From Chrysomallon squamiferum (lineage: Eukaryota > Mollusca > Gastropoda > Neomphalida > Peltospiridae): DNA of 64,000 nucleotides. The number at the start of each line of letters is the position of its first letter. The stretch's first letter is position 1. Below are positions 1-12,181 of this stretch, piece after piece. Position numbers and translations under genes: made by a program. The notes under the pieces were generated by a model that saw only the letters and a program-made list of their open reading frames with translations, did no database searches and was not told where the DNA came from. Location of the stretch: the NCBI GenBank assembly GCA_012295275.1, contig CM022667.1, positions 7,426,794-7,490,793 on the forward strand, in the 5' to 3' direction.

Positions 1-164
1 CGATGTCGTTTGTGTTATTTATTTATTTACAAACACATTTTGAAAAAGTACGTTTAACTTCAATCCCAACAGATGTGTGAGAACTAATCGATACTATTTA
101 ACTTATAACTGGAAATCTGGCTTTAAAATATCTCACATTCTTGTGCCTTTCAACTTTATAAATA

Positions 165-181
165 ATAACAATAACAATAAC

Positions 182-233
<52 letters not shown>

Positions 234-234
234 T
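165..234. repeat. AAC/AAT trinucleotide microsatellite
   Basis: About 20 tandem trinucleotides, AAC-type then a pure AAT run. Apparent poly-Asn or poly-Ile reading frames across it are artefacts of the repeat. Confidence 0.95.
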
Positions 235-2147
235 ATCTCATGATCCATTCCTTGATGCGAAGAGCTACACATGCAGGTGTAATAGCAACTGGAAGGGATT
301 CCCAGGCTGTATTGGTCAATGGGTAGATTCTAGACTAATAACGACCAGTGCCGAAGACGGAAGAGTTATATGCTTCATGGGATTTTCGAAGACATTGGAA
401 ATAATATTACTGTACTTGAAGGCTTTGGAACATGCTGCGACTGCGTGGTTATAATAAATATTAAATTTTACATAACGGATGCGTTGTTTTGTTCAGGAAC
501 CGTATTAAAAGAGGCGTTAGCTTATAGAATAAGCAGAAACTGTTCTTCATTCTCTTTTATATTAGTCACGATAGCCAGAAAACTTACTGTCTGTTATCAA
601 AATGAGATTGGTTTTAACCATTTTAAATTGTTATTTGTGTTGGCATCTTAAAATCTTAAATGTTATAATTAATTTAATTTATAATGTTTTTTTTTTTATT
701 ACTGTAGTTAATTAATTAAACTAAAGGTCTAATAACACATCGTCCTTTCTTGCTTCCTTTCTTTTTTTCTTTTTTTTTTATTATTATTATTATTAAAACA
801 CACTGATAAATATTTTTGTCAGACTGTAATCTTAAAGCAACGATTCGCAAACGTTTTAAACCATCGACTCTTCGTTGAATCCTTTATTTCTCACCAAGCC
901 CCAGTAATGAAAAATGTAATAAATATCAATAATAAATTTATCTAAAGGTAATAATCTCTTAGCCTTTTTCCTTAATTTCCTTACTGATTCTTGATTAGTT
1001 TCATTTCACGTCTGCGTTGGGTAATTCTTCTTAATTCCACCGACTGACGGGGATCAATACACAGCAGTTTGCCGACCCTTGTCTGACATAACAATCCCCC
1101 CCAAAAAAAATAAAAAATAAATAAAAAATAAATAAATAAATTATTTTCAGTTTTTTGTTAATTTTTGTTTCTTTTGTTTGATCGTGCGATGATAGTTTAA
1201 AAGTACTAACAAAAGCTGGATTTTTCTAAACGATCCAGATGGCCACTAAACAGCAAAGGTTTCAGTTTGAGTTAGATGTATTGCAGGCATTTTAAATATG
1301 TTTTCTGAAAGGGTGCAGATTCATATTATCTTTATTTTGTCGGTTAAATTTTAATTTATGTTATTTTTGTTCTTTTTACGCTTAAAAAAGCAGCATAAAA
1401 AACATATTATTATCAGTTTCTTCTGACAAAATTTTGTTATCTATCTTTAGCGACATTGTACAAGTTTCATTTCTCTGGCTGTGTTCAAATCTGAACAAAC
1501 CTCGGCTGAAGGTGATAAGTATATGTGAAAAGATGAAAATGAGAAAATGTGAAGACAAAGAAACAAAAATTCATTTATTTCGTATTTGTTTGCTGGGACA
1601 TTTTAAAGTGTCATGGACGAATTGAAATATATATATATTGTTTAGGTTTCATTAACCTATCTGTTATTTTATAGACATTAAATATAAAAAAATATTTTCC
1701 TTTTTTTTTTTAAATTTCAGTTATTGTTGTTTTCCATAGTAAAATCATCAGTAATAAAAATGCAACTCCAGATTAAATGAAACAATTTCAAAATTTCTGC
1801 ATTAATAATAAAAATGCACAAGCGATTCATACACCATCACAAAAGAGTTAATGATGTCATGCCCTGCTTGTTACTTTCCCCACGTTCACTCGACGAAGTG
1901 TACTGTAGGTCTTTATCATTTTTGTGTGTTCACTAATCTGAATGTTGCAGCGTCAGCCTCGGATATTCTCGTTTACTCTTTTTGGCCAGACATAAAAATA
2001 AATTCAGGTTAAAAAAGAAGAAGAAAGAAGAAATAAAAGAAGGGAAAACAAAATCAGAGTGATATAAATTATAAAAACAAAAGAAAACATTATTTCTTAG
2101 TTAACGCGTCTTTCAGTTACATTTGAGGACTGCGAAGGTAAAGGTCG

Positions 2148-2155
2148 TATAAATA
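2148..2155 (+). promoter_or_regulatory. candidate TATA box upstream of gene 1
   Basis: TATAAATA lies in a small, comparatively CpG-containing patch (2100-2230), about 1.4 kb upstream of the gene 1 start codon and in the same orientation. It would need a spliced 5'UTR to serve that gene. In such AT-rich DNA the motif is expected by chance, so this is only a candidate. Confidence 0.15.
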
Positions 2156-3567
2156 CAGCCTCTCGCTTTTTACAATACAAAATAGTAATCTATTGCGGGA
2201 TACCAGTCCACGAAGATGTTGAATCTATATTAATCCTAACACACTTTTTGTTTATGGGAAATATGAACGTAAGATATATACTACATTGCTAAGTATATTT
2301 TATAGCTAATAGATAGTTAATTTCGCACGTTTTGTTTAAACATATTTTAAGTGAAATGAAACAAACTATTTTCCATCACACACACCCACACACACCCACA
2401 CGCACACGCACACACACACGGACATAAATAAAATCAGTCACTAAGTAAGTAATTATTTTTCTATGGGAAATATCACCAAACACATAATATGTATATATGA
2501 ATACATAATAAATTCTATATGTATTGTAATTATAAATACCAGCATCCTGGCTCACTGCTAAATGTTCCCTTACACAGTTTAATTAGTTTTCTTTAAAAAT
2601 TATTATTATTATTACTCTTATTATTATCAAAAGAGTAGATTTTCAATTGTAAATAATATATAGTTTTGTTTATTTTGATGAAATGTCAGAGGGAAATATA
2701 TTTATGCATTTTTGCAAAATAGTCACAGTCTGTGTTAAGAATTGAGTATGAAAAGTATATGTTGTTTGAAAATTTATTTTATATCTGTAGCTATTTATTT
2801 TCTTTCAAATGAAGCTGATGATTAAAAAGATTTATTTTCTCGTATAAATAGAGAGAAAAGAACAAAAGGAACTATTTTTAAACATATTCAATAAATTATA
2901 TATTTTTTTATAAATACACGTGTGTTTATGTGATATTTATCAGGCTAATATTAACCATATTTTATCAGTTACAATCTGAAATACAACAAAAGACATTTTG
3001 AAGTTCATGAGTCATCTATTAACCAGTAAATCATAATCAGATGCATATCTATTTTTACAGTTTTCTCTCAGTATTCTGAGTGCACCAGAAAGAAGATATT
3101 CTGTGCAGTCTTGTTATGTGTAAATGTATGCTGTGGCAATAAAAATAAATGACAGCTAGGAATTTATACTCTAAATGTTGTTTTTGGATGGTTTTATTTA
3201 CAATCTTCAAACAATAAAATTTAAAAGATATTTCTTTATATGGATCTGCAGTATCATACATTGTTGTCTGAATATTACATTACTTTCATTTGGTAAATAT
3301 TGAAAATGCATAGAATTAAATACGCTAGTTGTCAACACTAAACATTGTTTTAATTAATATACATAAATTAACTTCAGTAATTAATTATCACATTAAAGGT
3401 TAATTTGCACTTGGAGTTAATACTTGCATTTTAGTTGTTGTTTTTTTCAGAAATATTTGTTAAACATTACTTTCTAATCAGTAATGTCTTCTGTTTTACA
3501 TAGGAGCAATACTGAACATGAAAAAAGCTAGGGAGGTAGACATTTTAAGACCAGAGGCAAGTTTAGG

Positions 3568-6500
3568 ATGTCATCAGTTTTAATACTTCACTTCAATGAT
3601 GTGTACAACATCGAGCCTCAGAAAGAGGAGCCTGTTGGAGGAGCCAGTAGATTTGCAGGATACATTCATTCTTGTGAGAGTGAAAATCCCCTTGTACTCT
3701 TTAGTGGAGATGTTCTCAACCCATCTCTCAGTATGTTTTACTTTAAAACAAAAGCATCCATTAGACAATGTCAAACCATTTTTCAACATTCATCATTTAA
3801 AAAAAAAAAAAAAAAAACATTCATTAGACAATGTCAAACCATTTTTCAGCATTCATAATTTTTGAACAAATTAAAAACAGTTTATAATGTAAATAAAAAA
3901 TATAAAATAAAAATAAAGTCCTTGCTTGCTGTTGATTTTAAAAAGTAACAGCTGTTAGAAAATAGAATTGTTTTTTCTGTTAAATAAATAATTTTCACAA
4001 GGAATTGTAACCATATAGCTTAACAAGAAGTAAACAGTTTTATCTTTTTAATTTTTTTTTTTTTAAATATTATTTTCAGTGAGCATTTTCATGAAAGGGG
4101 AACAAATGATTCCAGTACTGAATAACATTGCAGTGAAGTGTGCTGTTTATGGCAACCATGACTTTGGTAAGATTAAATATTGAAAACATAAAGAATATCT
4201 TAATTTTATTGTAAAAAATTATTCATATGTATTTAGATGTATATATATCAGTTGTTTATATCTTTATCTGTAACTCGTACATAATGTGAAACATTATTAT
4301 TATTATTATTATTATTATTAACAATCAGCATCAGTTCTAAAAATAAATAATTTATTTTTATAACACTAATACTGTATTTTAAGAGTTGCTTCTTGATTTA
4401 AGCAGTGATATTAAAGAACTACTATTTGTATAATGTGTCAACTTAATCAGATAATTATAATTGCTTAAGAATAAAAAATAAATTATAGCAAAATAAATAA
4501 ATTAATAAAATAATGAATACACAGTAATGACAGATACATTGGCTACTGGATGTGAAGGTATTTTTGTTTGCTATTTCTAATTTAATAAAACTTAATTAGT
4601 TTTCATGTTTTACCCAATAGATGTGAATATTTTGATATTATTAAAAAAAAAAAAAGCATTTTAAATTATCACACATAAATATTACAAATATTACAAAATA
4701 ATAAACATTATTTCAGATTTTGGTGTTGATCATTTACAAGAAATAGCTAAAATGACCAAGTTTCCATGGTTACTAAGCAATGTGATTGACAATCTCAGTG
4801 GCAAGCAGCTGGGACAGGGAGGAGTTACTCACATGTTGGACTGGAATGGAATCAAGGTGAAAATATTTTATTGTGTCTTAGTAAGGAGACAGGAATATTC
4901 TCATTATATTGCTGAAGCTGATACAGAACTTGTAACACAGAATTTACAACTGAAAATAGAAATTAATCTGTGAAAACAACAGTCATACAACCTGGCTGTT
5001 AAACAACATCGTGTATTAGTTTGTGAGAATTGTGTTTAGTTTTGTAACACTGATTCATACCAAGCATACTGCTTATTAAATGTTACAAAAAGACAAAAAA
5101 AACCTTAATATTTTCCAGAGTCAAGGTGGAATAAATAATGATATTCAATGTCAAATATTTTATCACCTATCTATAGTAATACAATATAATATTGTTGTAT
5201 GAGACAATATTATTATTCCCACAAAAATTAATTAAAATATGTAAAGTAACTCATCAAGCTTACCTAATGATAAAATGTGATATTTATGTATATTTTCCTG
5301 TTAAAGTAACAACACTGATTTTATTGTAATACACTTCAGTGATAACTAATGAAAATAAAAATAAAAAGGCAATGAGGTTAAAACAGTAAGTCTGTCAAAT
5401 ATTTTCACATTACTGTGTATGAAGCATTGTTGTCAACTCAACTAGTAAAAATTTGTGTGTGTCAGAACCAAATAAACAAGTTCCAGTAACTTAATCCATT
5501 TGTCCATCCACCAGATACACTTAATACTATATGACTGAACTTGTAATCATGTTGAAGTACCTGTGACTATGACATGATTCACAAACTAGTATAATCTCTA
5601 AATGTAAATTGTTGACTTGAACATTCAAGATGACAGTTTGTATGATTCACAAACCAATATAACCTCTAAATGTAAATAGTTGACTTGAATATGTCAAGAT
5701 AACAGTTTATATGATTCACAAACCAATATAATCCATAAATGTAAATAGTTGACTTGAATATTTCAAGATAACAGTTTATATGATTCACAAACCAATATAA
5801 TCCATAAATGTAAATAGTTGACTTGAATATTTCAAGATAACAGTTTGTCTAAACAGTAGTTTCCTGTCTTTCAAGTTATTTTTTTTTATCACGTAGTTTT
5901 AGCTAATAATTCTAAATAAGTCATCATAGAAACATTATTTTCAGTTTACACAGATAGAGATAAAATTTAGAAACTAGAAGAATATAGAAACTAAAACCTC
6001 AAAATTTTAATTTTTAATTTATTATTTATTTATTTTTGACAGTTCAGTAAATTTCCTTTCATGCTGTATTTACACTAAATCTGCTGTTATATCTAACTTG
6101 ACAAAATCAGATTTTGATAATTTTTGGTGTGATTTGTTGTTTGTAACAGACATGTTTTCTTTATCATCACCACTGTTACAACTAGTAGATGCCATATTGT
6201 CAATCTCCTGCTTTCATAATTACCTCCTTGAGTAAATATTATTATTAAGTTAAAATAAAATATTTGTTAATTGTTAGTAATTATAAAAGTTTCATAATTA
6301 CCTCCTTCAGTAAATCTTGTTACAAATTGTTAAAATAAAATATTTGTAAACTGCTAGTTACTTAATTATCCTCTTCATTCATAAAGGGAGAAAAGGCACC
6401 AACAACATTTTTGACAGGTTTGTGTCTTTCTTAGTTGTTATTTTGAATTCTTTTTAGCCCCTTTATTGTGTCAAAGCTACCAGGCATGAAAAGTTTGAAA

Positions 6501-9500
6501 AAAATCACTAGTGAATTATTTCAGATTGGTCTGATGGGGCTGGTTGAAGAAGAATGGATTGAAACTCTGGGGACTATTGATCCAGAAGATGTTACATATT
6601 TGGATTATGTAGAGGAAGGAAAAAGACTTGCAAACATTTTAAGAAACCAGGTAATTTTTGCCATATTTTTAATCATTGAGGAAACATTTTTACTCATGAT
6701 TAAGAAATGAGGTAATATTATTGTGTCAGTTTTTGTATCCTTGATTAATGAAAAATAAACATTTGTTTAATTTATATTTGATTTGTGGTTTTGTTCAGGG
6801 AGCTGAAGTAGTGATTGCACTGACTCACATGCGCTGGCCTAATGATATTCGACTGGCTGAGAGTGTTGATGATATTGACCTTATTCTAGGAGGTCATGAC
6901 CACGACTATGATGTCAGAATTGTATGTTTTTTTCATTTATTTTTCTTACTAAATGCATAAAAATATTCATGGAAAATTAATATTTAATTGTGGTCTGATA
7001 AGAGTGTTTTTTTATATCTACATTGTTCTCAACTCACACAGTAGTAAGTTTAATATGTAATTGTGGTGTGATAAGAGTGTTTTTTATATCTACATTGTTC
7101 TCAACTCACACAGTAGTAAGTTTAATATGTAATTGTGGTCTGATAAGAGTGTTTTTTTATATCTGCATTGTTCTCAACTCACACAGTAGTAAGTTTAATA
7201 TGTAATTGACTTTGATGCACAAACATGAGTCGTTCAGCTAACAAATGACTACTTCAAAATATTTGTAAACTGCTAGTTACTTCAATATTTGGAATATTTC
7301 CAGTATAATGTTCTTCCTTTTTATGAAAATGTGTATATGTTGAAGTCATTAAATAAACATTGTATTTATGTATAAAACACTTATTTGTATATATAAAGTT
7401 ATAAATACATTATTACATGCTAAAAACAGATACTTGTATTATTAATTGTTAAAAAACAGATACTTGTATTATTAATTGTTAAAAAACAGATATTTGTATA
7501 TTACAGTTAAACAATAAATATATTAGTTGTATATTAGAGGTAAATGATAAAAATATATTAGTGTATATTATAGGTAAATGATAAATATATTATTACAGGT
7601 TAAATGATAAATATATTAGGTATATATTACAGGTAAATGATAAATATATTATTACAGGTAAATAATAATATATTATTACAGGTAAATGATAATATATTAT
7701 TACAGGTAAATGATAAATACATAGTAAAAAGTGGAACTGATTTTCGCAATCTGAGTCGTGTAGTTTTAAACCGAGGCAGAAACAAATGGAATGCAGAAAT
7801 TGAAAGAGTGGACATTGATTCCAGGATCCCGGAGGATCCCGATATTAAAAATATTGTTAAAGAGAAGATAGGTAAATAGTTACTTACCATGTACAAAAAT
7901 CATCTAAGAACTAAAAAATATTAATAACACTAAAATGTTAAACAATGGAGGTCATATTTCTCTCTCTTTAGAATATTCAAATTGTGAAACTTTAGCTATT
8001 GCTAAATTTAATGTTTTTCATTTCTGATGAATAACAGATTTTTTGCTTCTTACATTTGAAGTTCAGATAAGTGTTCAACTTGTCTTCTAAATGATTGTAA
8101 TATAAATGTTTAAAGATATATTATTGATTGACAATGTTGTTTCTGTTACAGGACAAATAGATTCTAAAATGGACACGTACCTAGGAGACATGGGTGTAGA
8201 GTTAGAAGGAAGGTTTTCTCACATCAGAAGTCAGGAAACCAACCTAGGTTAATTATCACATTCTTACTTGAGTTCTCTCTACAACATCTGAAACAAACAT
8301 TTTTGCTTGAGTTCTCTCTATAACATCTGAAACAAACATTTTTGCTTGAGTTCTCTCTATAACATCTGAAACAGATAACTTTTACTTGAGTTCTCTCTAT
8401 TACATCTGAAACAAACAACTTTTACTTGAGTTCTCTCTATAACATCTGAAACAAACATTTTTACTTGAGTTCTCTCTACAACATCTGAAACAAACATTTT
8501 TGCTTGAGTTCTCTCTATAACATCTGAAACAAACATTTTTGCTTGAGTTCTCTCTATAACATCTGAAACAGATAACTTTTACTTGAGTTCTCTCTACAAC
8601 ATCTGAAACAAACATTTTTACTTGAGTTCTCTCTATAACATCTGAAACAGATAACTTTTAATGATTGTTTGATTTTGTTAACACAGGTAACTTTGTAACT
8701 GACATCATGCTGACTGCTACAAAAGCACAAATTGCTCTTCTCAACTCTGGAACATTCCGCTCTGACCGGCTTCACCCAAAAGGCAGATTCACAATCCGAG
8801 ATCTGCTCACTATTTTACCTATGGTTGATCCAATTGTTGTCATAAAAGTAACAGGTGAGCTAATGATGAAGTCTGTGACTACAAATTCAAACACAGATAC
8901 TAAGATAGTGTAACCATTGAAGAAAGATTTTAAGAAACATTTTTCTTATTTTATTTTCATATTTGCTGTTTATATTTTGATGAGCCACTGACAGGAAAAT
9001 CATTGATTAGTGATTTGATTAGTGACTCTTAATCCACACATTTAAAATGTTCTGTTTGAGAATATAAAAACAGTCTGTGTTACAAAACTATTTAATTATT
9101 TGCAGGTCATGTACTTTTACAAGCATTAGAAAATGGTGTGTCGCAGTATCCTGTCCTGGAAGGTCGATTCCCTCAAGTTGCAGGAGTTGTGTTTGGTTTT
9201 GATCCAAGTGAACCTCCAGGACAGAGGGTCATTCCAGAACTGGTCAAAGTTCAAGACCAGTATTTAAACTTGGATCAGGTATTAAACAATTCCTACTGGA
9301 ATTTATTTTCATTGGTTCTTGCTATATCTAATGTGATACTACTAATTTAAATCATAATTTTTGGATAATATTAAATGTTCTCATGATAAAGTATTTTTCT
9401 CACTTCTGGCATAGAATATAAATTTTGTTCTGATACTCATTAACTTTAAATAATAAAATGTCTTGAAGTGAGTTTGACACTGATGTCTAAGAAAATAAAC

Positions 9501-12181
9501 AGAGGCAGCCATTTTCTTTTTTTAATTACGACACTTTCTGTACAGAAACAATATGGAGATTAGATTGACAAAGTACATTACTTGGTAGAAAGTTTACATA
9601 TAGTAGTCCATTTTTGTTTTATTTTCCTGTTCATGTAATGGTTGTGAAAGAACAAATGACATGAGCTTATTAAAATCATGATGTTAACAAAGAGCAAATA
9701 TGATTATAAAATGTTGAGGATTATTTTCACACCTTTATAGGTATTTATTTTTAAAATGTTATATCTAATACACTGATATGTTCAAAAAAAACTTACTGTG
9801 CCAAGGCCAGTAGACTCTGTCGATGACCTGATTTGCATGGTAACTGAAGAATGTGTTTTTGGAATTATCTTTTTTAACTTCATGTTTATCCTTCTTGATA
9901 TTCATTTTTACATTTATAGGAATATACTTTGTGTACAAAAGAATATATGTACTTTGGAAAAGATGGTTATGGAGTTCTCAGTGACTGTGAAGTTGTGGTG
10001 AGTAAATTTATTAAGTTACTTCTTTTTTTCCAGAAAGTTAAATAAATAAACATCTCTGGTTAGTTTATCTGTTTTTCTTATTTTTTCATTGTGCAATCAA
10101 GTATTTTAAAAACAGTATGAAGTGACAAGTATTATTTTCATGCTAGAAATATTTTATCTTATTTAATATATGATATTATTTGAAATTATTTGGTTTAATT
10201 AAATTTAAAAAAAGGTTTATGATTATGGTATATAATCATTTATATAATAAAATATTCTGTTTCAGGTTAGTTCAGAGCAGTGTCAAGCTCTGACAACTAC
10301 AGTTCAGAATCATTTTGAGTCGGTGAAGATTCATCTCGGACAGTTACCATGCAAATCAGGTCATCGACAGAGTCTACTGGCCTTGGCACAGTAAGTTTTC
10401 TTTGAACATATGTTATATTATTCTTCTCTAGTCATAGAGTGCTGGTTAGATTGGGAAATATCCATAATAGTGTCCATTTATTTTTTACTGAGTTTCAATT
10501 TTCTTTCAAAAAAAAAAGAAGATATATACAGTGGTATCTTGACTTATGAGTTTAATTTGTTTTGTGACTGAGCTCATAACTCAATTTGCTCATATATCAA
10601 ATCAGTTTTCCCAACTGAAATTAACTGAGATACCATTAATCTGTTCTAGCCACTAAAAACTACCCCATTTTTTTGTAACATATTTTTAAATAAGAAAAAT
10701 CTATTTATAAATGACTAATATTGTATAAAAACAAAATAAAAGAGAATGTAAAGAAATAAATTGGTTTTGTAAAGTGTATTTATCTTGGAGATCAGACCAA
10801 TTCTTTTAATGCCTTTGACTGGAGTTATAGCCTTTACTGACTCCTTCAGCATTAGTATGGTACATGTTGTAGAAGTACTACACTTCCACTGCCTAACCAA
10901 GATGACTACGAACACACCTAGCTTGTTTTTCTATGATTTCATGCTTTATTTCAATGGACATCGTCTGCTTCTTCTTCTCAGCGCTTTGCACTCATTTTCT
11001 TATAATCCATGATCAGAAAAAAGAAATTTGACAAAATACTGCACAAAACGCAAGTACAAAACAACGATAAACATGTGAAGTAAATGATTAGACGTGGGAT
11101 GCTGGGCAGATGTTGTGTTGTTTGTTGCACCAACTAGCAGTGGTGTATCTGAAGCTCGCTCATAACTCAAAGCAAAAAATTGACCGGGCAACTGCTTGTA
11201 ACTCGGAAAACCTGCAAGTTGGAGCACTCATAAGTCGAGGTACTACTGTATACACACACACACATACATGAAGTACTAGTATGTGAATTTATAGGTGCCT
11301 CATTAACTGTTGTTTCTTTCAAAAGTTGTTAACAAAAGTTAAGAAAATTATTTGAACCAGCATCACAAATTATTTCCATATTTAAATTTACAAATACTGT
11401 TGTTAACAGCGAAAATGTTTATTTTAATTTTTATCCTAATTTCAGTTTTTGTTTCAAAACATCACAATCAGGCATTCACAGTATATTATCTTGCTGGCTT
11501 GGTATTCTGTATAGTTTAATAATAATAAATTAATATTTTTCAATCACTTTTATTTATAAAACAAAACTGTCCTGATGTTTCTTTACAACAAAAAAATACA
11601 ACAAGAACAGTAGTCTTTAAATTTATATATCTGAATCAAAGTGGATTTAATTTAATTTACATTAATATTTGTGCAGGAAAGATAGCATAGTAATCCGAGC
11701 TAGTATGAAGAAAAGTAATAAGCCATGGCCACTTGTCCGACAGAACAGCATCCATGCTGCAGAAGTAGAACAGTGTTATCTTTGTCCAAAAGTGGAAGGA
11801 AGAATCTTCCTTGTTGACAAAGAGGTTATTATTATTATATTTTTAAAATTATTATTCCTAAAACATGAACACTATATTGTAACAAGACTTGGAATCCAGT
11901 TATGAAGATTTTTATTTTTATTTTTTGGGTGGATGAAGGGAAAATCTGTAATGTGTCTGGATGTGTGTGCATCTCTGTGTGTGTGCCATTTCGTTGAGAA
12001 GCCAAGTGAATTTTTCACTTTTTTTAAAACATAACAGAATTGATAAATTATTTGGATACATTTACAGAAAAAAGAGATAATGCTGAGTCTGAAGCCATCA
12101 TTTTCTCCTCAGCTGAGTACCATGAGTGAGGAGTTTCAGAGTCAGAGTACAGACAGCACGAACAGTGAGATCAGCAGCTAG
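3568..12181 (+). CDS. cytosolic 5'-nucleotidase/MggB-like metallophosphoesterase, 13 exons
   Basis: Exons: 3568-3730, 4080-4166, 4717-4856, 6525-6650, 6799-6921, 7706-7871, 8152-8247, 8687-8854, 9106-9278, 9920-9997, 10266-10390, 11677-11824, 12068-12181. All have GT-AG borders and matching phases, giving 568 aa. The N-terminal calcineurin-like domain (residues 1-240) shows LHFNDVYNI, FSGD (D48), GNHDFDFG (N80; H81/D84 as the family's catalytic pair), THMRW (H182) and GGHDHDY (H205, H207). The C-terminal 5'-nucleotidase domain (about 270-480) contains GNFVTDIM and ALLNSGTFRSD. There is no signal peptide or GPI signal, unlike CD73, so a cytosolic enzyme is inferred. It is expected to release phosphate from nucleotides or related phosphoesters. 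Invertebrate relatives are often named mannosylglucosyl-3-phosphoglycerate phosphatase, but the substrate cannot be told from sequence. The canonical NDxH metal motif reads NDVY. The C-terminus is Ser-rich and probably disordered. Start: first ATG in frame with the domain. Confidence 0.93.
3759..3856. repeat. 35-bp direct duplication around a poly-A run (intron 1)
   Basis: A sequence beginning ATTAGACAATGTCAAACCAT occurs at about 3759-3793 and again, nearly identical, at about 3823-3857, with a run of about 19 A in between. It lies just inside intron 1 of the phosphoesterase gene. Confidence 0.85.
5570..5850. repeat. 69-70 bp tandem repeat, 4 copies (intron 3)
   Basis: Four degenerate copies of a unit beginning GATTCACAAAC and containing GTTGACTTGAA recur at about 5575, 5644, 5713 and 5782. 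The repeat is entirely inside intron 3 of the phosphoesterase gene and contains no recognisable exon edge. Confidence 0.85.
6985..7206. repeat. about 72-bp tandem repeat, 3 copies (intron 5)
   Basis: Three almost identical copies of a unit running from TAATTGTGGT through TCTCAACTCACACAGTAGTA lie in intron 5 of the phosphoesterase gene. Each contains a CACAG acceptor-like step. Confidence 0.85.
7500..7735 (+). repeat. minisatellite carrying copies of the exon 6 splice acceptor
   Basis: Units of about 24-27 bp with the core TTACAGGTAAATGATAAATA run from intron 5 into the first codons of exon 6 of the phosphoesterase gene. The last decoy acceptors would start exon 6 at 7658 or 7682. These are exactly 48 and 24 nt before the chosen start at 7706 and stay in frame. 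The chosen start gives VNDKYIVKSGTDF; the decoys would add 8 or 16 residues of the type VNNNILLQ. Confidence 0.9.
8262..8660. repeat. 39-bp minisatellite, about 10 copies (intron 7)
   Basis: About ten copies of a 39-bp unit beginning CTTGAGTTCTCTCTATAACA fill most of intron 7 of the phosphoesterase gene, between exons 7 and 8. Cys/Arg-rich minus-strand reading frames here merely read through the repeat. Confidence 0.93.
9776..9846 (-). repeat. inverted copy of exon 11 end plus splice donor, in intron 9
   Basis: These 71 bp are the reverse complement of 10341-10411, with a single mismatch by eye. The source segment covers the last 50 nt of exon 11 (encoding about residues 466-482) plus its GTAAGT donor and 21 nt of intron 11. 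The copy sits in intron 9, so exon 10 and the start of exon 11 lie between the arms. The primary transcript can fold into a hairpin that buries the exon 11 donor. Confidence 0.95.
10529..11248. mobile_element. nonautonomous DNA transposon (Tc1/mariner- or pogo-like MITE)
   Basis: The element starts CAGTGGTATCTTGACTTATG, and its end reads as the inverted match CAGTAGTACCTCGACTTATG. It is flanked by TA on both sides, as expected for TA target-site duplication. It is about 720 bp long, with no transposase frame that I recognise. Sub-terminal inverted similarity continues inward (GAGCTCATAACTC against its partner near the 3' end). It lies in intron 11 of the phosphoesterase gene. The superfamily assignment rests only on TIR style and TA flanks. 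Confidence 0.75.

Larger units (their letters stand above)
1..3567. other. 5' flank of gene 1, no gene recognised
   Basis: This AT-rich stretch holds no exon I can support. It contains an AAT/AAC microsatellite (about 165-234), A- and T-rich runs, and an imperfect CA tract near 2378-2420. Higher-complexity patches lie at about 240-400, 1855-2000 and 2100-2230 and could hold an upstream regulatory region or 5'UTR exon of gene 1, but nothing proves it. An acceptor-like site just before about 3504 may mark the exon that carries the gene 1 start codon. An upstream ATG at 3519 is out of frame with the main start and could form a short overlapping uORF. Confidence 0.5.

Noticed and set aside
98-319. 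Reading frames with long poly-Asn or poly-Ile
   Set aside because: They read through a trinucleotide microsatellite and have no domain or splice context.
8224-8775. Cys/Arg-rich minus-strand frames resembling a repeat protein (CFRCYRENSSK units)
   Set aside because: They are the antisense of a 39-bp intronic minisatellite whose length is a multiple of three, so openness is expected; they lie inside a well-supported plus-strand gene.
9798-10001. 67-codon plus-strand frame starting MPRPVDSVDD
   Set aside because: Its first part is the antisense of exon 11 sequence (the inverted copy) and its end is out of frame with exon 10, so it is not a gene in itself.
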